From Mageeibacillus sp. UBA4314 (GTDB lineage Bacteria; Bacillota; Clostridia; Saccharofermentanales; Saccharofermentanaceae): 23,910 bases of DNA. A program made the translations under genes and the position numbers. The stretch covers positions 1-23,910 of the forward strand of contig DGUI01000001.1 in assembly GCA_002394605.1 (NCBI GenBank), in the 5' to 3' direction. The notes beneath the pieces were generated by a model that worked only from the letters and a program-made list of their open reading frames with translations, made no database searches and was not told the origin of the DNA. Position 1 is the stretch's first letter, and every line of letters starts with the position of its first letter. Below are positions 6,064 to 14,180 of this stretch, piece after piece.

Positions 6064-6594
6064 ATGGGTAAGTTGAAGCGTATCTGGAACGTTATAAGCG
6101 GAATCTTCGTAATCCATTTTGCGTTGATCTCTATGATCATTCCCAAAGATGCATTTCTGCTCATCGCTTTGATCATAGCTGTTATCCTTATGATAAAGGG
6201 CTTCAGTTATATTTCCTATTACCTGGCCATGGCTCAGCACATGGTCGGAGGGAAGACGATCCTCTTCTCAGGCATAATCATGCTTGATTTCGGAGTCTTT
6301 GTCGGGACGATCGCCGAGAGATCGGCAGCGATAATCGGTATCTATCTTACGGCAGGTCACGCCATTACGGGCGGCATCAATGTCGTCAAAGCGGTGAGGA
6401 GCAGGAAGGAAGGATATGCATGGAAGGCTGATATGTTCCAGGGAGTGGTTAACATATTGATCGCACTGGTAAGCCTGATATTCATGGGATCGGTCGATAT
6501 ACTTGTATATGTCTACTGCAGCGGTCTGATCTACAATGCAGCAACAAGGATCATTACGGCATTCCGCAAGACGGCAGTCGTCTATATTCAGTGA
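6064..6594 (+). CDS. HdeD-like (DUF308) membrane protein
   Basis: This is a 176-residue integral membrane protein with five to six hydrophobic segments in short pairs, the layout of the HdeD/DUF308 family. HdeD itself is an acid-stress protein of enteric bacteria; for Clostridia homologues the role is unknown. GGAG lies shortly upstream of the ATG, and the gene is 9 nt from the DUF6765 gene and 15 nt from the TfoX-like gene, so it is in the same transcript. Confidence 0.75.
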   Translation: MGKLKRIWNVISGIFVIHFALISMIIPKDAFLLIALIIAVILMIKGFSYISYYLAMAQHMVGGKTILFSGIIMLDFGVFVGTIAERSAAIIGIYLTAGHAITGGINVVKAVRSRKEGYAWKADMFQGVVNILIALVSLIFMGSVDILVYVYCSGLIYNAATRIITAFRKTAVVYIQ

Positions 6595-6609
6595 CAGGGA
6601 GGTATCAGC

Positions 6610-6930
6610 ATGGCTTCAAGCAAAGAGTATCTTGAATTCATCATGGAACAACTGGCAGGTCTTGAAGATGTGTCGTACCGCGCCATGATGGGGGAATACA
6701 TAATCTATTACCGGGGCAAGGTAGCAGGCGGCATCTATGATGACAGATTCCTTGTTAAGCCTGTAAAGGCTGCAAAGGAGCTGATGCCTGAAGCAGGTAT
6801 GGAACTGCCATATGAAGGTGCCAAAGAGATGATCCTTGTTGATAATGTCGACGACAGGAGATTCCTTGAAGGACTCATTGAGGCGATGTATCCTGAATTA
6901 CCTGTCCCCGGAAAGAAGAGAAGGGGATAG
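6610..6930 (+). CDS. TfoX N-terminal domain protein
   Basis: This is a 106-residue protein that consists only of the TfoX-N domain, with the typical start EYLEFIMEQL, then VSYRAMMGEYIIYYRGKV-type strands and the FLVKP segment. In gamma-proteobacteria TfoX/Sxy controls competence genes, but single-domain TfoX-N proteins are widespread and mostly uncharacterised, so competence should not be assumed. GGGAGG lies upstream of the ATG. It is the last gene of the 4422-6930 operon, and its last 33 nt overlap the 3' end of the convergent CAT-like gene. Confidence 0.85.
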   Translation: MASSKEYLEFIMEQLAGLEDVSYRAMMGEYIIYYRGKVAGGIYDDRFLVKPVKAAKELMPEAGMELPYEGAKEMILVDNVDDRRFLEGLIEAMYPELPVPGKKRRG

Positions 6931-7575
6931 GACGAACTTGCTTATCTCCTGTTCGAGCAGTCTGTAAACGTTTGCAACCAGGAACCCGTCTGCTATCGCG
7001 TGGTTCATGCGGACAGTCACCGGCATCATGAGCCTTCCGTTCTCTTCACGGTACCTGCCCCAGTTTATTATCGGCAGGAAATAAAGATACCCGTCCGGGA
7101 GTTCGATGTTAAGAGAATCATAGGACAGCCACGATATGTATGACGCATCAAACCAGTTAGGGTGCGATGCACTGTCGAGCTGATAATCACGGGTCTTACC
7201 GGCCTTGTCGATATCGGATGACGCAGCCAAATAGAATGTCTTGTAATCTTCGCAGTACTCCGTATAAACAGGTGTACATGTCTGGGTATCCTCATGGAAG
7301 ACATACTGCGCGGGATTGATCTTGTCGAAGCAGATCAGTTCGTCGGACTGCCACAGATACTGCATCCTGTAGTCATCCCTCGAGTTAAGGACTTTGCACA
7401 AGAGATACAGGAAATTGATGTAGAACCTGGTACCGGTCTTTTTTGAGTATGACACGAGATCCGTGACGTCTATCCTTGCAGTCATGGATACAGAACACTT
7501 GCAGTCTTCCGTAAAATGGCGGTATACGCCTTTGCGGTAATAGCTATCCCTGTCTATGATCTTGTAGTTGCTCAT
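6898..7575 (-). CDS. Chloramphenicol acetyltransferase-like (CatA family) acyltransferase
   Basis: This is a 225-residue protein of the CAT fold, which works as a trimer using acetyl-CoA. The N-terminal region has the family FYINFLYLLCKVLN helix (residues ~51-64) followed by a YRMQY strand. The active-site loop reads N191-H192-AIA-D196-G197, matching HAxxDG with catalytic His and the structural Asp of true CATs. The usual preceding His (HHxxxDG) is Asn here. CAT-like proteins of this kind are common in Clostridia without known resistance, so chloramphenicol may not be the substrate. It is the last gene of the nifS-nifU-mnmA operon (8-nt gap) and has no clear ribosome site, so translation may be coupled to mnmA. 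Its 3' end overlaps the convergent TfoX-like gene. Confidence 0.85.
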   Translation of the reverse strand: MSNYKIIDRDSYYRKGVYRHFTEDCKCSVSMTARIDVTDLVSYSKKTGTRFYINFLYLLCKVLNSRDDYRMQYLWQSDELICFDKINPAQYVFHEDTQTCTPVYTEYCEDYKTFYLAASSDIDKAGKTRDYQLDSASHPNWFDASYISWLSYDSLNIELPDGYLYFLPIINWGRYREENGRLMMPVTVRMNHAIADGFLVANVYRLLEQEISKFVLSPSLLSGDR

Positions 7576-7583
7576 AAAGGGTA

Positions 7584-8648
7584 TTATACAACAATAACGC
7601 CTCCGCCGAGAACAGTATCCCCGTCGTAGAATACGGCTGACTGTCCGGGCGTTACCGCCCTCTGTTCGGAATCAAATTCGATGTGAGCCTTTCCGTCACC
7701 TTCAGGAGTCACCGTCGCATCCTGTTCCTGATGCTTATATCTGATCCTTACCTTGCACCTGAAAGGTGAGGAAGGGACCGTTCCTGATATGATGTTCATG
7801 TCCTCGATGTCCGCATGCCTGGAATAGATCTCCCTGTCCGTAGCCAGATAGACCCTGTTATCGGAGGGCGATATCCTCTTAACGAATAAGGGCTCGCTGT
7901 ATGCTATGCCGAGGCCTTTGCGCTGACCTATGGTGTATCTTATAATCCCTTTGTGCTGACCTAGTACTTCGCCGTCAGGTCCAATGAAATCCCCCGGTGG
8001 GAAATGCTTGCCAGTCTGTTCTTCGATGAAGCGCCCGTAATCCCCGTCAGGGACAAAGCAGATATCCTGACTGTCGGCTTTGTGTGAATTGATGAACCCG
8101 TTCTCTTCGGCTATCTGTCTCGCCTCCTTTTTGGAGATATCTCCAAGAGGGAAAAGAGTGTGTGCGAGCTGGTACTGCGTCAGATTGTAGAGGACATAGC
8201 TCTGATCCTTTGAATCATCGAGACCTTTACGAAGGCTGTATACCCCGTTATCTTCCGTGATGCGGGCATAATGTCCGGTCACTATCTTGTCGCATCCGAG
8301 TACTGCCGCACGCTCGTAGAGTTTTGCAAACTTGAGATAGCGGTTGCAGTCAAGACACGGATTAGGCGTGATGCCGCGTGTGTAGCTGTCGATGAACTTG
8401 CGGATGACTTTCTCGTTGAACTCATCCTTGAAATTGAAAACGTAGTAGGGGATGCCGATCCTGCTGCATACGCTCCTTGCATCCTCGACATCACTTAAAG
8501 AGCAGCAGGTCTTGGAAGCCGTATCCTCTGCTGAAGCCATATCATGAAGCTTCATGGTACAGCCTATGGATTCGTACCCCATCCTTTTTGTAAGGAGTGC
8601 AGCAACGCTGCTGTCCACTCCGCCGCTCATTGCTATAAGTGCTTTCAT
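7584..8648 (-). CDS. mnmA: tRNA-specific 2-thiouridylase MnmA
   Basis: MnmA makes the 2-thio group of wobble uridine-34 in the Lys, Glu and Gln tRNAs, using ATP to adenylate the uridine and persulfide sulfur from a cysteine desulfurase. The 354 residues hold the PP-loop SGGVDSS at residues 8-14, catalytic Cys101 in NPCLDCNRYLKF and the persulfide Cys197 in DSQDICFVPDGDY. The length is normal for the family. A K-T-C-C-S-L pair (Cys48-Cys49) follows the PP-loop region, as in other Bacillota MnmA proteins. Its ATG overlaps the nifU stop by 4 nt (ATGA). Linkage with nifS fits the need for a dedicated sulfur donor. Confidence 0.97.
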   Translation of the reverse strand: MKALIAMSGGVDSSVAALLTKRMGYESIGCTMKLHDMASAEDTASKTCCSLSDVEDARSVCSRIGIPYYVFNFKDEFNEKVIRKFIDSYTRGITPNPCLDCNRYLKFAKLYERAAVLGCDKIVTGHYARITEDNGVYSLRKGLDDSKDQSYVLYNLTQYQLAHTLFPLGDISKKEARQIAEENGFINSHKADSQDICFVPDGDYGRFIEEQTGKHFPPGDFIGPDGEVLGQHKGIIRYTIGQRKGLGIAYSEPLFVKRISPSDNRVYLATDREIYSRHADIEDMNIISGTVPSSPFRCKVRIRYKHQEQDATVTPEGDGKAHIEFDSEQRAVTPGQSAVFYDGDTVLGGGVIVV

Positions 8649-9079
8649 TTAAGATGACAGTGATCGCAGGCATTCTCATCCGGGAAAATGCTCTTGTCGT
8701 ATTCTATTCCGTTTTTGTCGTAGTAATCCTTGATGGCTGATTTGATCGCTTCTTCCGCCAGGACAGAACAGTGGAGCTTATGTGCGGGAAGACCGTCCAA
8801 AGCTTCAGTAACTGCCTTGTTTGTAAGTTCCAACGCCTCTGATATGGGCTTGCCCTTGATCATCTCGGTCGCCATCGAACTTGAAGCGATGGCACTGCCG
8901 CAGCCGAATGTCTCGAACTTGACGTCAGTGATGATATCATCCTCTATCTGAAGATATATCTTCATGATGTCTCCGCATACGGGATTGCCGACCTCACCGA
9001 CGCCGTCAGCATTGTCGATGGTGCCGACGTTCCTGGGGTTCCTGAAATGATCCATTACTTTCTCGCTGTATAATGCCAT
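8645..9079 (-). CDS. nifU: Iron-sulfur cluster assembly scaffold NifU/IscU
   Basis: This is a 144-residue scaffold on which the desulfurase assembles Fe-S clusters before transfer to apo-proteins. It has the three conserved cysteines, Cys35 (VCGD, with Asp37), Cys60 (GCGSA) and Cys104 (HCSVLAEEA), and starts MALYSEKVMDHFRNPRN, the classic family N-terminus. The protein is longer than IscU by a C-terminal stretch ending in CDHC (Cys138, Cys141), a feature of many Clostridia NifU-like proteins and a possible extra metal site. AAGAGG precedes the ATG. It lies 12 nt after nifS and overlaps mnmA by 4 nt. Confidence 0.96.
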   Translation of the reverse strand: MALYSEKVMDHFRNPRNVGTIDNADGVGEVGNPVCGDIMKIYLQIEDDIITDVKFETFGCGSAIASSSMATEMIKGKPISEALELTNKAVTEALDGLPAHKLHCSVLAEEAIKSAIKDYYDKNGIEYDKSIFPDENACDHCHLK

Positions 9080-9091
9080 GATGATTACCTC

Positions 9092-10297
9092 TTACTCTTC
9101 GAAAATGTGTGGTCTCTTACCTTCAGTAAGATCTCTCCAGAACGGAGACATGTTACGCAGATAAGTGACGACATCATTCACAGATTCTATTATATAATCA
9201 ATGTCCTCTTCTGTCGCCTCTTCTCCTAACGACAGTCTCAAAGACCCGTGAGCGACCTCATGCGGTCTTCCGATCGCCAGGAGAACATGGCTGGGATCCA
9301 AGGATCCTGAAGTGCATGCAGAGCCTGACGAAGCGCTGATCCCTTTGTCGTCAAGAAGGAGAAGCAGGGACTCTCCCTCGATACCCTCGAAGCAGAAGTT
9401 AACGTTGCCCGGAAGCCTTGAATCAGCATCTCCGTTGAGCTCTGAATACGAGATCCTGTTAAGACCGTCGATCAGTCTGTTCCTTAAGGGGAGAAGATGT
9501 TCGGTATTCTTTTGGATGTTGCCGCAGGCTTCCTTAAGCGCTGCCGCCATTCCCATGATCGCGGGAACATTCTCGGTCCCGCCTCTCTTGCCTCTCTCCT
9601 GTGCGCCTCCCTCGATGATGTTTATGAGGGGGATGCCGAGCCTTGAATAAAGGACTCCGCAGCCTTTGGGACCATGGAATTTGTGAGCAGATAAGGAGAG
9701 CATGTCGATGTTCTGATCCTTAACGTCGATGCTGATATGACCTGCTGCCTGTACGGCGTCAGTGTGGAAGATGACGCCCTTCTCTTTGCAGACCGCACCG
9801 ATCTGTCTGATGGGCTGGATCGTTCCGATCTCATTATTTGCATACATGATGGTGACGAGAGCAGTGTCCTCTCTGATACTGTCTGCGACAAGTTTGGGAT
9901 CTACGATCCCCCTGGGACCAACGTCAAGGAGTGTGATCTCAAAACCTTCCTTGGCAAGTTTATCCAGTGTATGGAGAACTGCGTGATGCTCAAATTTGGA
10001 AGAGATGATGTGCTTCTTGTTCTTCTTTGCTCCGAACAGTGCAGCTGATCTGATCGCCTGGTTATCTGCCTCGCTTCCGCCTGATGTGAAATAGATCTCC
10101 TTCGGGGAACAGCCGAGCAGGGCGGCTACATCCTGCCTTGCTTCCTCAAGTGCTTCTTTTGCATCCTGTCCGATGGAATAGAGACTCGACGGATTGCCGT
10201 AGATCTTATCCATGTAGGGGAGCATCGCTTCGATGGCGGTCTTGCTCATGCGTGTCGTAGCCGCATTATCCGCGTAGATATGTCTGATGTCTGCCAT
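9092..10297 (-). CDS. nifS: Cysteine desulfurase NifS/IscS
   Basis: This PLP enzyme turns L-cysteine into L-alanine and an enzyme-bound persulfide, the sulfur source for the NifU scaffold and for MnmA. Of its 401 residues, the start YADNAATTRMS is typical. The PLP-binding Lys206 lies in LSAHKFHGPKG, His104 stacks on the cofactor, and the catalytic Cys328 is in SSGSACTSGSLDPSHV, the flexible-loop form of group I desulfurases. The first gene of a four-gene operon, it is preceded by AGAGG and by a consensus promoter with an Rrf2-type palindrome. Confidence 0.97.
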   Translation of the reverse strand: MADIRHIYADNAATTRMSKTAIEAMLPYMDKIYGNPSSLYSIGQDAKEALEEARQDVAALLGCSPKEIYFTSGGSEADNQAIRSAALFGAKKNKKHIISSKFEHHAVLHTLDKLAKEGFEITLLDVGPRGIVDPKLVADSIREDTALVTIMYANNEIGTIQPIRQIGAVCKEKGVIFHTDAVQAAGHISIDVKDQNIDMLSLSAHKFHGPKGCGVLYSRLGIPLINIIEGGAQERGKRGGTENVPAIMGMAAALKEACGNIQKNTEHLLPLRNRLIDGLNRISYSELNGDADSRLPGNVNFCFEGIEGESLLLLLDDKGISASSGSACTSGSLDPSHVLLAIGRPHEVAHGSLRLSLGEEATEEDIDYIIESVNDVVTYLRNMSPFWRDLTEGKRPHIFEE

Positions 10298-10323
10298 TGG
10301 TAAACCTCTTGTATGATTGATTG

Positions 10324-10340
10324 CCTACTAAGTTGGTAGG
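10324..10340. promoter_or_regulatory. Rrf2/IscR-like operator of the nifS operon
   Basis: CCTACTAAGTTGGTAGG is a near-perfect 17-bp palindrome (5-bp arms CCTAC/GTAGG with a symmetric TAA/TTG core). It begins 8 nt downstream of the -10 box and covers the predicted transcription start, the classical place for a repressor. Rrf2-family regulators (IscR, CymR) bind palindromes of this size upstream of cysteine and Fe-S genes. No iscR gene is present in the window, so the regulator is inferred. Confidence 0.65.
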
Positions 10341-10347
10341 TATTAAC

Positions 10348-10376
10348 ATCCTATCACCTGGAAATGTCCGTGTCAA
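10348..10376 (-). promoter_or_regulatory. Promoter of the nifS-nifU-mnmA operon
   Basis: On the minus strand there is a consensus -35 TTGACA (10371-10376), a 17-bp spacer and a -10 TAGGAT (10348-10353). The predicted start is near 10341, at the edge of the palindrome. Confidence 0.85.
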
Positions 10377-10455
10377 TATTGCAAATAATACCTGTAATAC
10401 ACCCTGCCCGTGGTAAAATACCAGTATCAAGAACCTGTTGGAAGGAGACAAGAAC

Positions 10456-10848
10456 ATGCAGAGAGTAGTTGATTTTCTTGAGAAAGCAAAGACATATTAT
10501 CTGGCGACCGTAGAAGGCGATCAGCCGAGGGTCAGGCCTTTCGGGACTGTAAATGTGTTTGAGGGCAAATTGTATATCCAGACAGGCAAGGTGAAGGATG
10601 TATCCAGGCAGCTTCACGCCAATCCCAAGGCGGAGATCTGTGCGTTCATGAACGGTGAGTGGCTCAGGGTATCAGGAACGCTCATAGAGGATGACAGATC
10701 ATCCGCGAGACAGGCAATGCTCGATAAGTATCCCGAACTTCATGGTATGTATAAAGCTGACGACGGTAATACTGAGGTGTTCTATTTCGAGGATGCAACG
10801 GCAGTATTCAGCTCATTTACGAGCGCGCCTGTAACGGTTAAGTTCTGA
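10456..10848 (+). CDS. Pyridoxamine 5'-phosphate oxidase-fold (flavin-binding) protein
   Basis: This is a 130-residue split-barrel protein of the PPOX/FMN-binding type. It has the LEKAKTYYLATVEGDQPRVR opening, then FGTV...LYIQTGKVKDVSRQL and an A-E-I-C-A-F segment. Proteins of this size are usually FMN-binding reductases or nitroreductase-like enzymes; the substrate is unknown. ATG 10456 is chosen because AAGGAG (10442-10447) lies 8 nt upstream; an upstream TTG at 10438 lies before it. It diverges from nifS and ends 6 nt before the convergent YczE/YitT-like gene. Confidence 0.85.
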   Translation: MQRVVDFLEKAKTYYLATVEGDQPRVRPFGTVNVFEGKLYIQTGKVKDVSRQLHANPKAEICAFMNGEWLRVSGTLIEDDRSSARQAMLDKYPELHGMYKADDGNTEVFYFEDATAVFSSFTSAPVTVKF

Positions 10849-10854
10849 TACGGT

Positions 10855-11508
10855 TCAAACCCTTTTGAGCTTCTGCTTGAAATAGATCTTCTGGACCTTC
10901 TTCGTGAAGAAGGCTATTATGGGTCCGCCTACTGCTATGGAGACCACGGTGATTACTCCGATCTTGCCGCCTAACAGTATGCCTATGACTGTGAGCGCGA
11001 GATCGAAGATTATCTTCACCGTCTCCATCTTCTTGTGCGTTATGTTGCTGAGCCACAGGACTACTCCGGTAAATGCATCAACACCGATATCGATGGCAAT
11101 GTAGATACCAAGTCCGAGGAAAAGGATCATAAGTCCTGACACGGAAACAGCGTATCTTACGATCATGTTGTCCGTCCTGATGAGCATGCTGCCGAGCATG
11201 GTCCCGAGGTTTGCAAATTCACCATACACGAGGATGTAGATGATGCTGCCGAAGCTGACATACTTGCGGTCAGCAAAAAGAAGGAAGATCGACAGGGCAA
11301 AGCTTACGATATATGAAGCATAACCTATCTGATCGGGCTCGAGGTTCAATATGTTGCGTATGCCGTCATAAAATATTCCCACGGAATCCATTCCGACAGA
11401 GGCAAAGTTTACAAGCCCGCAGCCTAACCCGCACAGGATCGCGCCTGCGACGGCGAGGGCAGTATCGACAACTGACGGCAGTTTGAACTTTTTGTTTCCT
11501 TTGCTCAT
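10855..11508 (-). CDS. YczE/YyaS/YitT family membrane protein
   Basis: This is a 217-residue integral membrane protein with five to six helices. The first segment AGAILCGLGCGLVNFASVGMDSVG and the later LGLGIYIAIDIGVDAFTGVV show the two repeated G-x-G/D-x-x-x motifs of the YczE/YitT group. Members are probable transporters of unknown substrate; YczE itself has been linked to surfactin production in Bacillus. A basic tail KKVQKIYFKQKLKRV suggests a cytosolic C-terminus. It is a single minus-strand gene between two convergent/divergent neighbours. Confidence 0.8.
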   Translation of the reverse strand: MSKGNKKFKLPSVVDTALAVAGAILCGLGCGLVNFASVGMDSVGIFYDGIRNILNLEPDQIGYASYIVSFALSIFLLFADRKYVSFGSIIYILVYGEFANLGTMLGSMLIRTDNMIVRYAVSVSGLMILFLGLGIYIAIDIGVDAFTGVVLWLSNITHKKMETVKIIFDLALTVIGILLGGKIGVITVVSIAVGGPIIAFFTKKVQKIYFKQKLKRV

Positions 11509-11588
11509 ACCTTAATTATATCGCTGTGAGGCATGATGCTGTAAAGCTTATTGTTAAAAATGTGGTATATTTACACTGGAGGTGTGAA

Positions 11589-12650
11589 ATGAAGCGATTG
11601 ATCTCGATGATGCTTATGGCGGTAATGATCCTTACGATGGCCGGGTGCAGCTCAGGTTCCGGCAAAGCGCAGTATGCAGACAAGTATATCGATCTTCATC
11701 TCCATCTCGACGGAGCGATCACTACGGAGATAGCTAAGAAGCTTGCTGATATCCAGGGGATAACATTACCGGTCGAAGATGATGAGGAACTTACGAAGTT
11801 CCTTACCGTGCAGCCTGATTGTACGAGCCTCAATGACTTTCTGGAGTGCTTTGCTTTCCCGCTGTCCCTTCTTCAGACAAAAGAAGGCTTAAGCGAAGCT
11901 GCTCATCTCGTTGCTGATAATATCAAGTCACAGGGAGTCATCTATGCCGAGATAAGGTTTGCTCCCCAGCTCCATACGCAGAAGGGCATGACGCAGGAAG
12001 ATGCCGTCAATGCGGTCATCGACGGCCTTAAGAAGTCGGATCTTAAGACGAATATCATCCTCTGCTTTATGCGTGGTGATGATAATGGAGAAGCTAATTA
12101 CGAGACTCTTGAACTGGCCCGCAAGTATCTGGTGGAAGACGGCGGAGTAGTTGCCGTTGACATAGCTGGTGCCGAGGCGCTGTACCCGACATCTGATTAC
12201 GGGGATCTTTTCGCGAAGGTAAGAGAATATAATATCCCGTTTACATTCCATGCAGGTGAGGCCGATGGTGCCGGGAGCGTCAGGCTCGCTATAGAGTACG
12301 GAGCAAGAAGGATCGGTCACGGAACAAGGAGTTATGAGAGCGAAGAAGTCTTAAACCTCCTCAAGGAAAAGAATGTCACTCTGGAGATGTGCCCCACCAG
12401 CAACCGTATGACCCATGCTGTTGAGGATATGACGAAGTATCCTTTCATGGATTATCTTAACAGGGGTATTAAGGTTACGCTCAACACTGATGATATGGGT
12501 GTTCAGGGAATAAGCCTCGCAGATGAATACAGACTGATGGAGAAGGATTACGGGCTGACGCCTGAGCAGGAGAAGGCAATCCTTAATAATTCGATCGATG
12601 CTGCTTTTACGACGGAGAGCGTCAAGGAAGAACTCAGGAAGATGATCTGA
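11589..12650 (+). CDS. Adenosine deaminase-like lipoprotein
   Basis: This is a 353-residue member of the adenosine/AMP deaminase family, which hydrolyses adenosine to inosine and ammonia. The metal and catalytic set is complete: H37-L-H39 in DLHLHLDGA, H221-AG-E224, H244 in GHG and D301-D302 in NTDD. Unlike the usual cytosolic enzyme it begins with a signal peptide (MKRLISMMLMAVMILTMAGC) with a lipobox and Cys20, followed by a short Ser/Gly linker, so the mature protein should be a lipoprotein on the outer face of the membrane. ATG 11589 follows GGAGGTG; a longer frame from 11526 lacks such a site. It would let the cell recover purines from extracellular adenosine. Its last 17 nt overlap the convergent membrane gene. 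Confidence 0.9.
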   Translation: MKRLISMMLMAVMILTMAGCSSGSGKAQYADKYIDLHLHLDGAITTEIAKKLADIQGITLPVEDDEELTKFLTVQPDCTSLNDFLECFAFPLSLLQTKEGLSEAAHLVADNIKSQGVIYAEIRFAPQLHTQKGMTQEDAVNAVIDGLKKSDLKTNIILCFMRGDDNGEANYETLELARKYLVEDGGVVAVDIAGAEALYPTSDYGDLFAKVREYNIPFTFHAGEADGAGSVRLAIEYGARRIGHGTRSYESEEVLNLLKEKNVTLEMCPTSNRMTHAVEDMTKYPFMDYLNRGIKVTLNTDDMGVQGISLADEYRLMEKDYGLTPEQEKAILNNSIDAAFTTESVKEELRKMI

Positions 12651-14178
12651 GGCGGTAAGCGAAGAACCTGCCCTGATCATCCAGCACATATCCGTTTGGA
12701 TCATCACTGCAGAATCCGTCTATGTCTACGATATAACTCTTTACATTATGCTCTTTTGCATCCTTACTCTGCTGCTCGAAAGTCTCCCTCGATTCGACAA
12801 ACAAGATCACATCAGGCTTGTCCTTTCCGATACTGTCAAAGAATTCATCGTAGTAAACGGAATAGACTTCCAGGGGATGCTGGTAGAAGTATTTCTGCGT
12901 TGTGTACCGGCCGCTCAACAGATTGAATATCCCGTATCCGTTAATGACGAGCACGTCATCATCCGGAGCTGTTGTGCTCTTGAGATAAGTAATGATCGCA
13001 GGCTCCGTTTTGGGAGCGGTAATGACAGCATAGGCTGTGTTCATGAATACAATGGCAAATGTGCCCAGACACGCAATAACACATGTGATACATGCCATCG
13101 GTCTTCCTATCCTGATATCTGCTCTGTAGAGACGGTCGAACAGAAGGGACAGGGGTATTATGAAGCAGGGAAGTATGGTTACTGCATAATGTGCATATTC
13201 TCTTCCGCTTATGGAAGAAGTTACGTAAGACACGATGACGAAAATGAGGTTGATACGGAATATCTTATCCTTTATCCCGGGTATGATCGATATGATGAAT
13301 AAGATCACAAGTGGGATGATCTTTAAGGAAAGGAAAAGGATCACTTTGAAGAGATTCCTGATCGTAAAGCTGTTGCCGGAGTAGATGAAATTAAACTTCC
13401 AGAAGCACTCAAAAAGGTCACCTAACGCACCGTTCATCCCGAAATATACGAGTACGGGAATCAGCGTGATCATGATACCGGATATTATGATCAGCGCGCA
13501 CTTGAATATCTCCTTTGCACGCCTGTTTGCGATAAGTGAGATGACAGTTGCGGGAACGAATACGATCCACACATTTACGAGGTTTGGCTGAAGCAGGAAT
13601 ACTACCGCAAAGTCAACGCCGATGAACAGGATATCGGTTATACGGTACTCCTTTGTCTTAAGGAATAAGGTGAATACGAGAAGTGAGTGGCAGATGAACG
13701 GCAAAGCCCAGAATTCAGTGTAGTTGCCGCCCTCGAACAGATCCATCCCGCCGACGAACAGTACGGCAAATAACGTGAGATACTGTGACGCCGGATTATC
13801 CGTAATGAGCTTTGATATCTTGAGGATAAGAATAGAAGCTGCAAACGCAAAGATCAGTTCCAGGATCCATATGCCGGTATCGCCGCAAAGATCGCCGATC
13901 AGCTCGAAGAAGAACAGATAAGGGCCTTTGTGATCGAACATGTCACGGTAGGGGACATATCCTCTTCTCATCATCCTGGCGATATAGATGAATACGCTCT
14001 CATCCATGGCGTAGTAATCATTGTTATACGGGCATAAGTCGAAGAACGAGACCGTTGCAAGGGATGTGGCAAGGCAGACTATAAGATCGGTGACCGCTGA
14101 TCTTGAGGCAAGCTTCTCCCGGCGTGTCTGGAAACCCGCAAGGAAAAACAATACCAATATGCCTGAAGCGATCAACAC
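12634..14178 (-). CDS. GT-C type membrane glycosyltransferase-like protein
   Basis: This is a 514-residue protein with about ten transmembrane helices and a soluble C-terminal domain of ~120 residues. The first large outer loop carries DESVFIYIARMMRRGYVPYR, then DMFDHKGPY, the acidic-pair and HKGP pattern typical of GT39/ArnT/PMT-like (GT-C) enzymes. Such enzymes use polyprenyl-linked sugars at the membrane exterior. The acceptor is not identifiable. The start is GTG at 14178, just 2 nt after the stop of the upstream gene and with no clear ribosome site, so translation is probably coupled. No ATG lies near the N-terminus. The C-terminal 17 nt overlap the convergent adenosine deaminase gene. 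Confidence 0.75.
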   Translation of the reverse strand: MLIASGILVLFFLAGFQTRREKLASRSAVTDLIVCLATSLATVSFFDLCPYNNDYYAMDESVFIYIARMMRRGYVPYRDMFDHKGPYLFFFELIGDLCGDTGIWILELIFAFAASILILKISKLITDNPASQYLTLFAVLFVGGMDLFEGGNYTEFWALPFICHSLLVFTLFLKTKEYRITDILFIGVDFAVVFLLQPNLVNVWIVFVPATVISLIANRRAKEIFKCALIIISGIMITLIPVLVYFGMNGALGDLFECFWKFNFIYSGNSFTIRNLFKVILFLSLKIIPLVILFIISIIPGIKDKIFRINLIFVIVSYVTSSISGREYAHYAVTILPCFIIPLSLLFDRLYRADIRIGRPMACITCVIACLGTFAIVFMNTAYAVITAPKTEPAIITYLKSTTAPDDDVLVINGYGIFNLLSGRYTTQKYFYQHPLEVYSVYYDEFFDSIGKDKPDVILFVESRETFEQQSKDAKEHNVKSYIVDIDGFCSDDPNGYVLDDQGRFFAYRLRSSS

Positions 14179-14180
14179 GA

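Noticed and set aside
6610..6930. TfoX-N protein as evidence of a competence system
   Set aside because: Single-domain TfoX-N proteins are widespread outside competence loci and no com genes are present here.
12748..13302. 184-residue plus-strand frame opposite the GT-C gene
   Set aside because: A shadow of the membrane protein gene; Cys- and Arg-rich with no domain or ribosome site.
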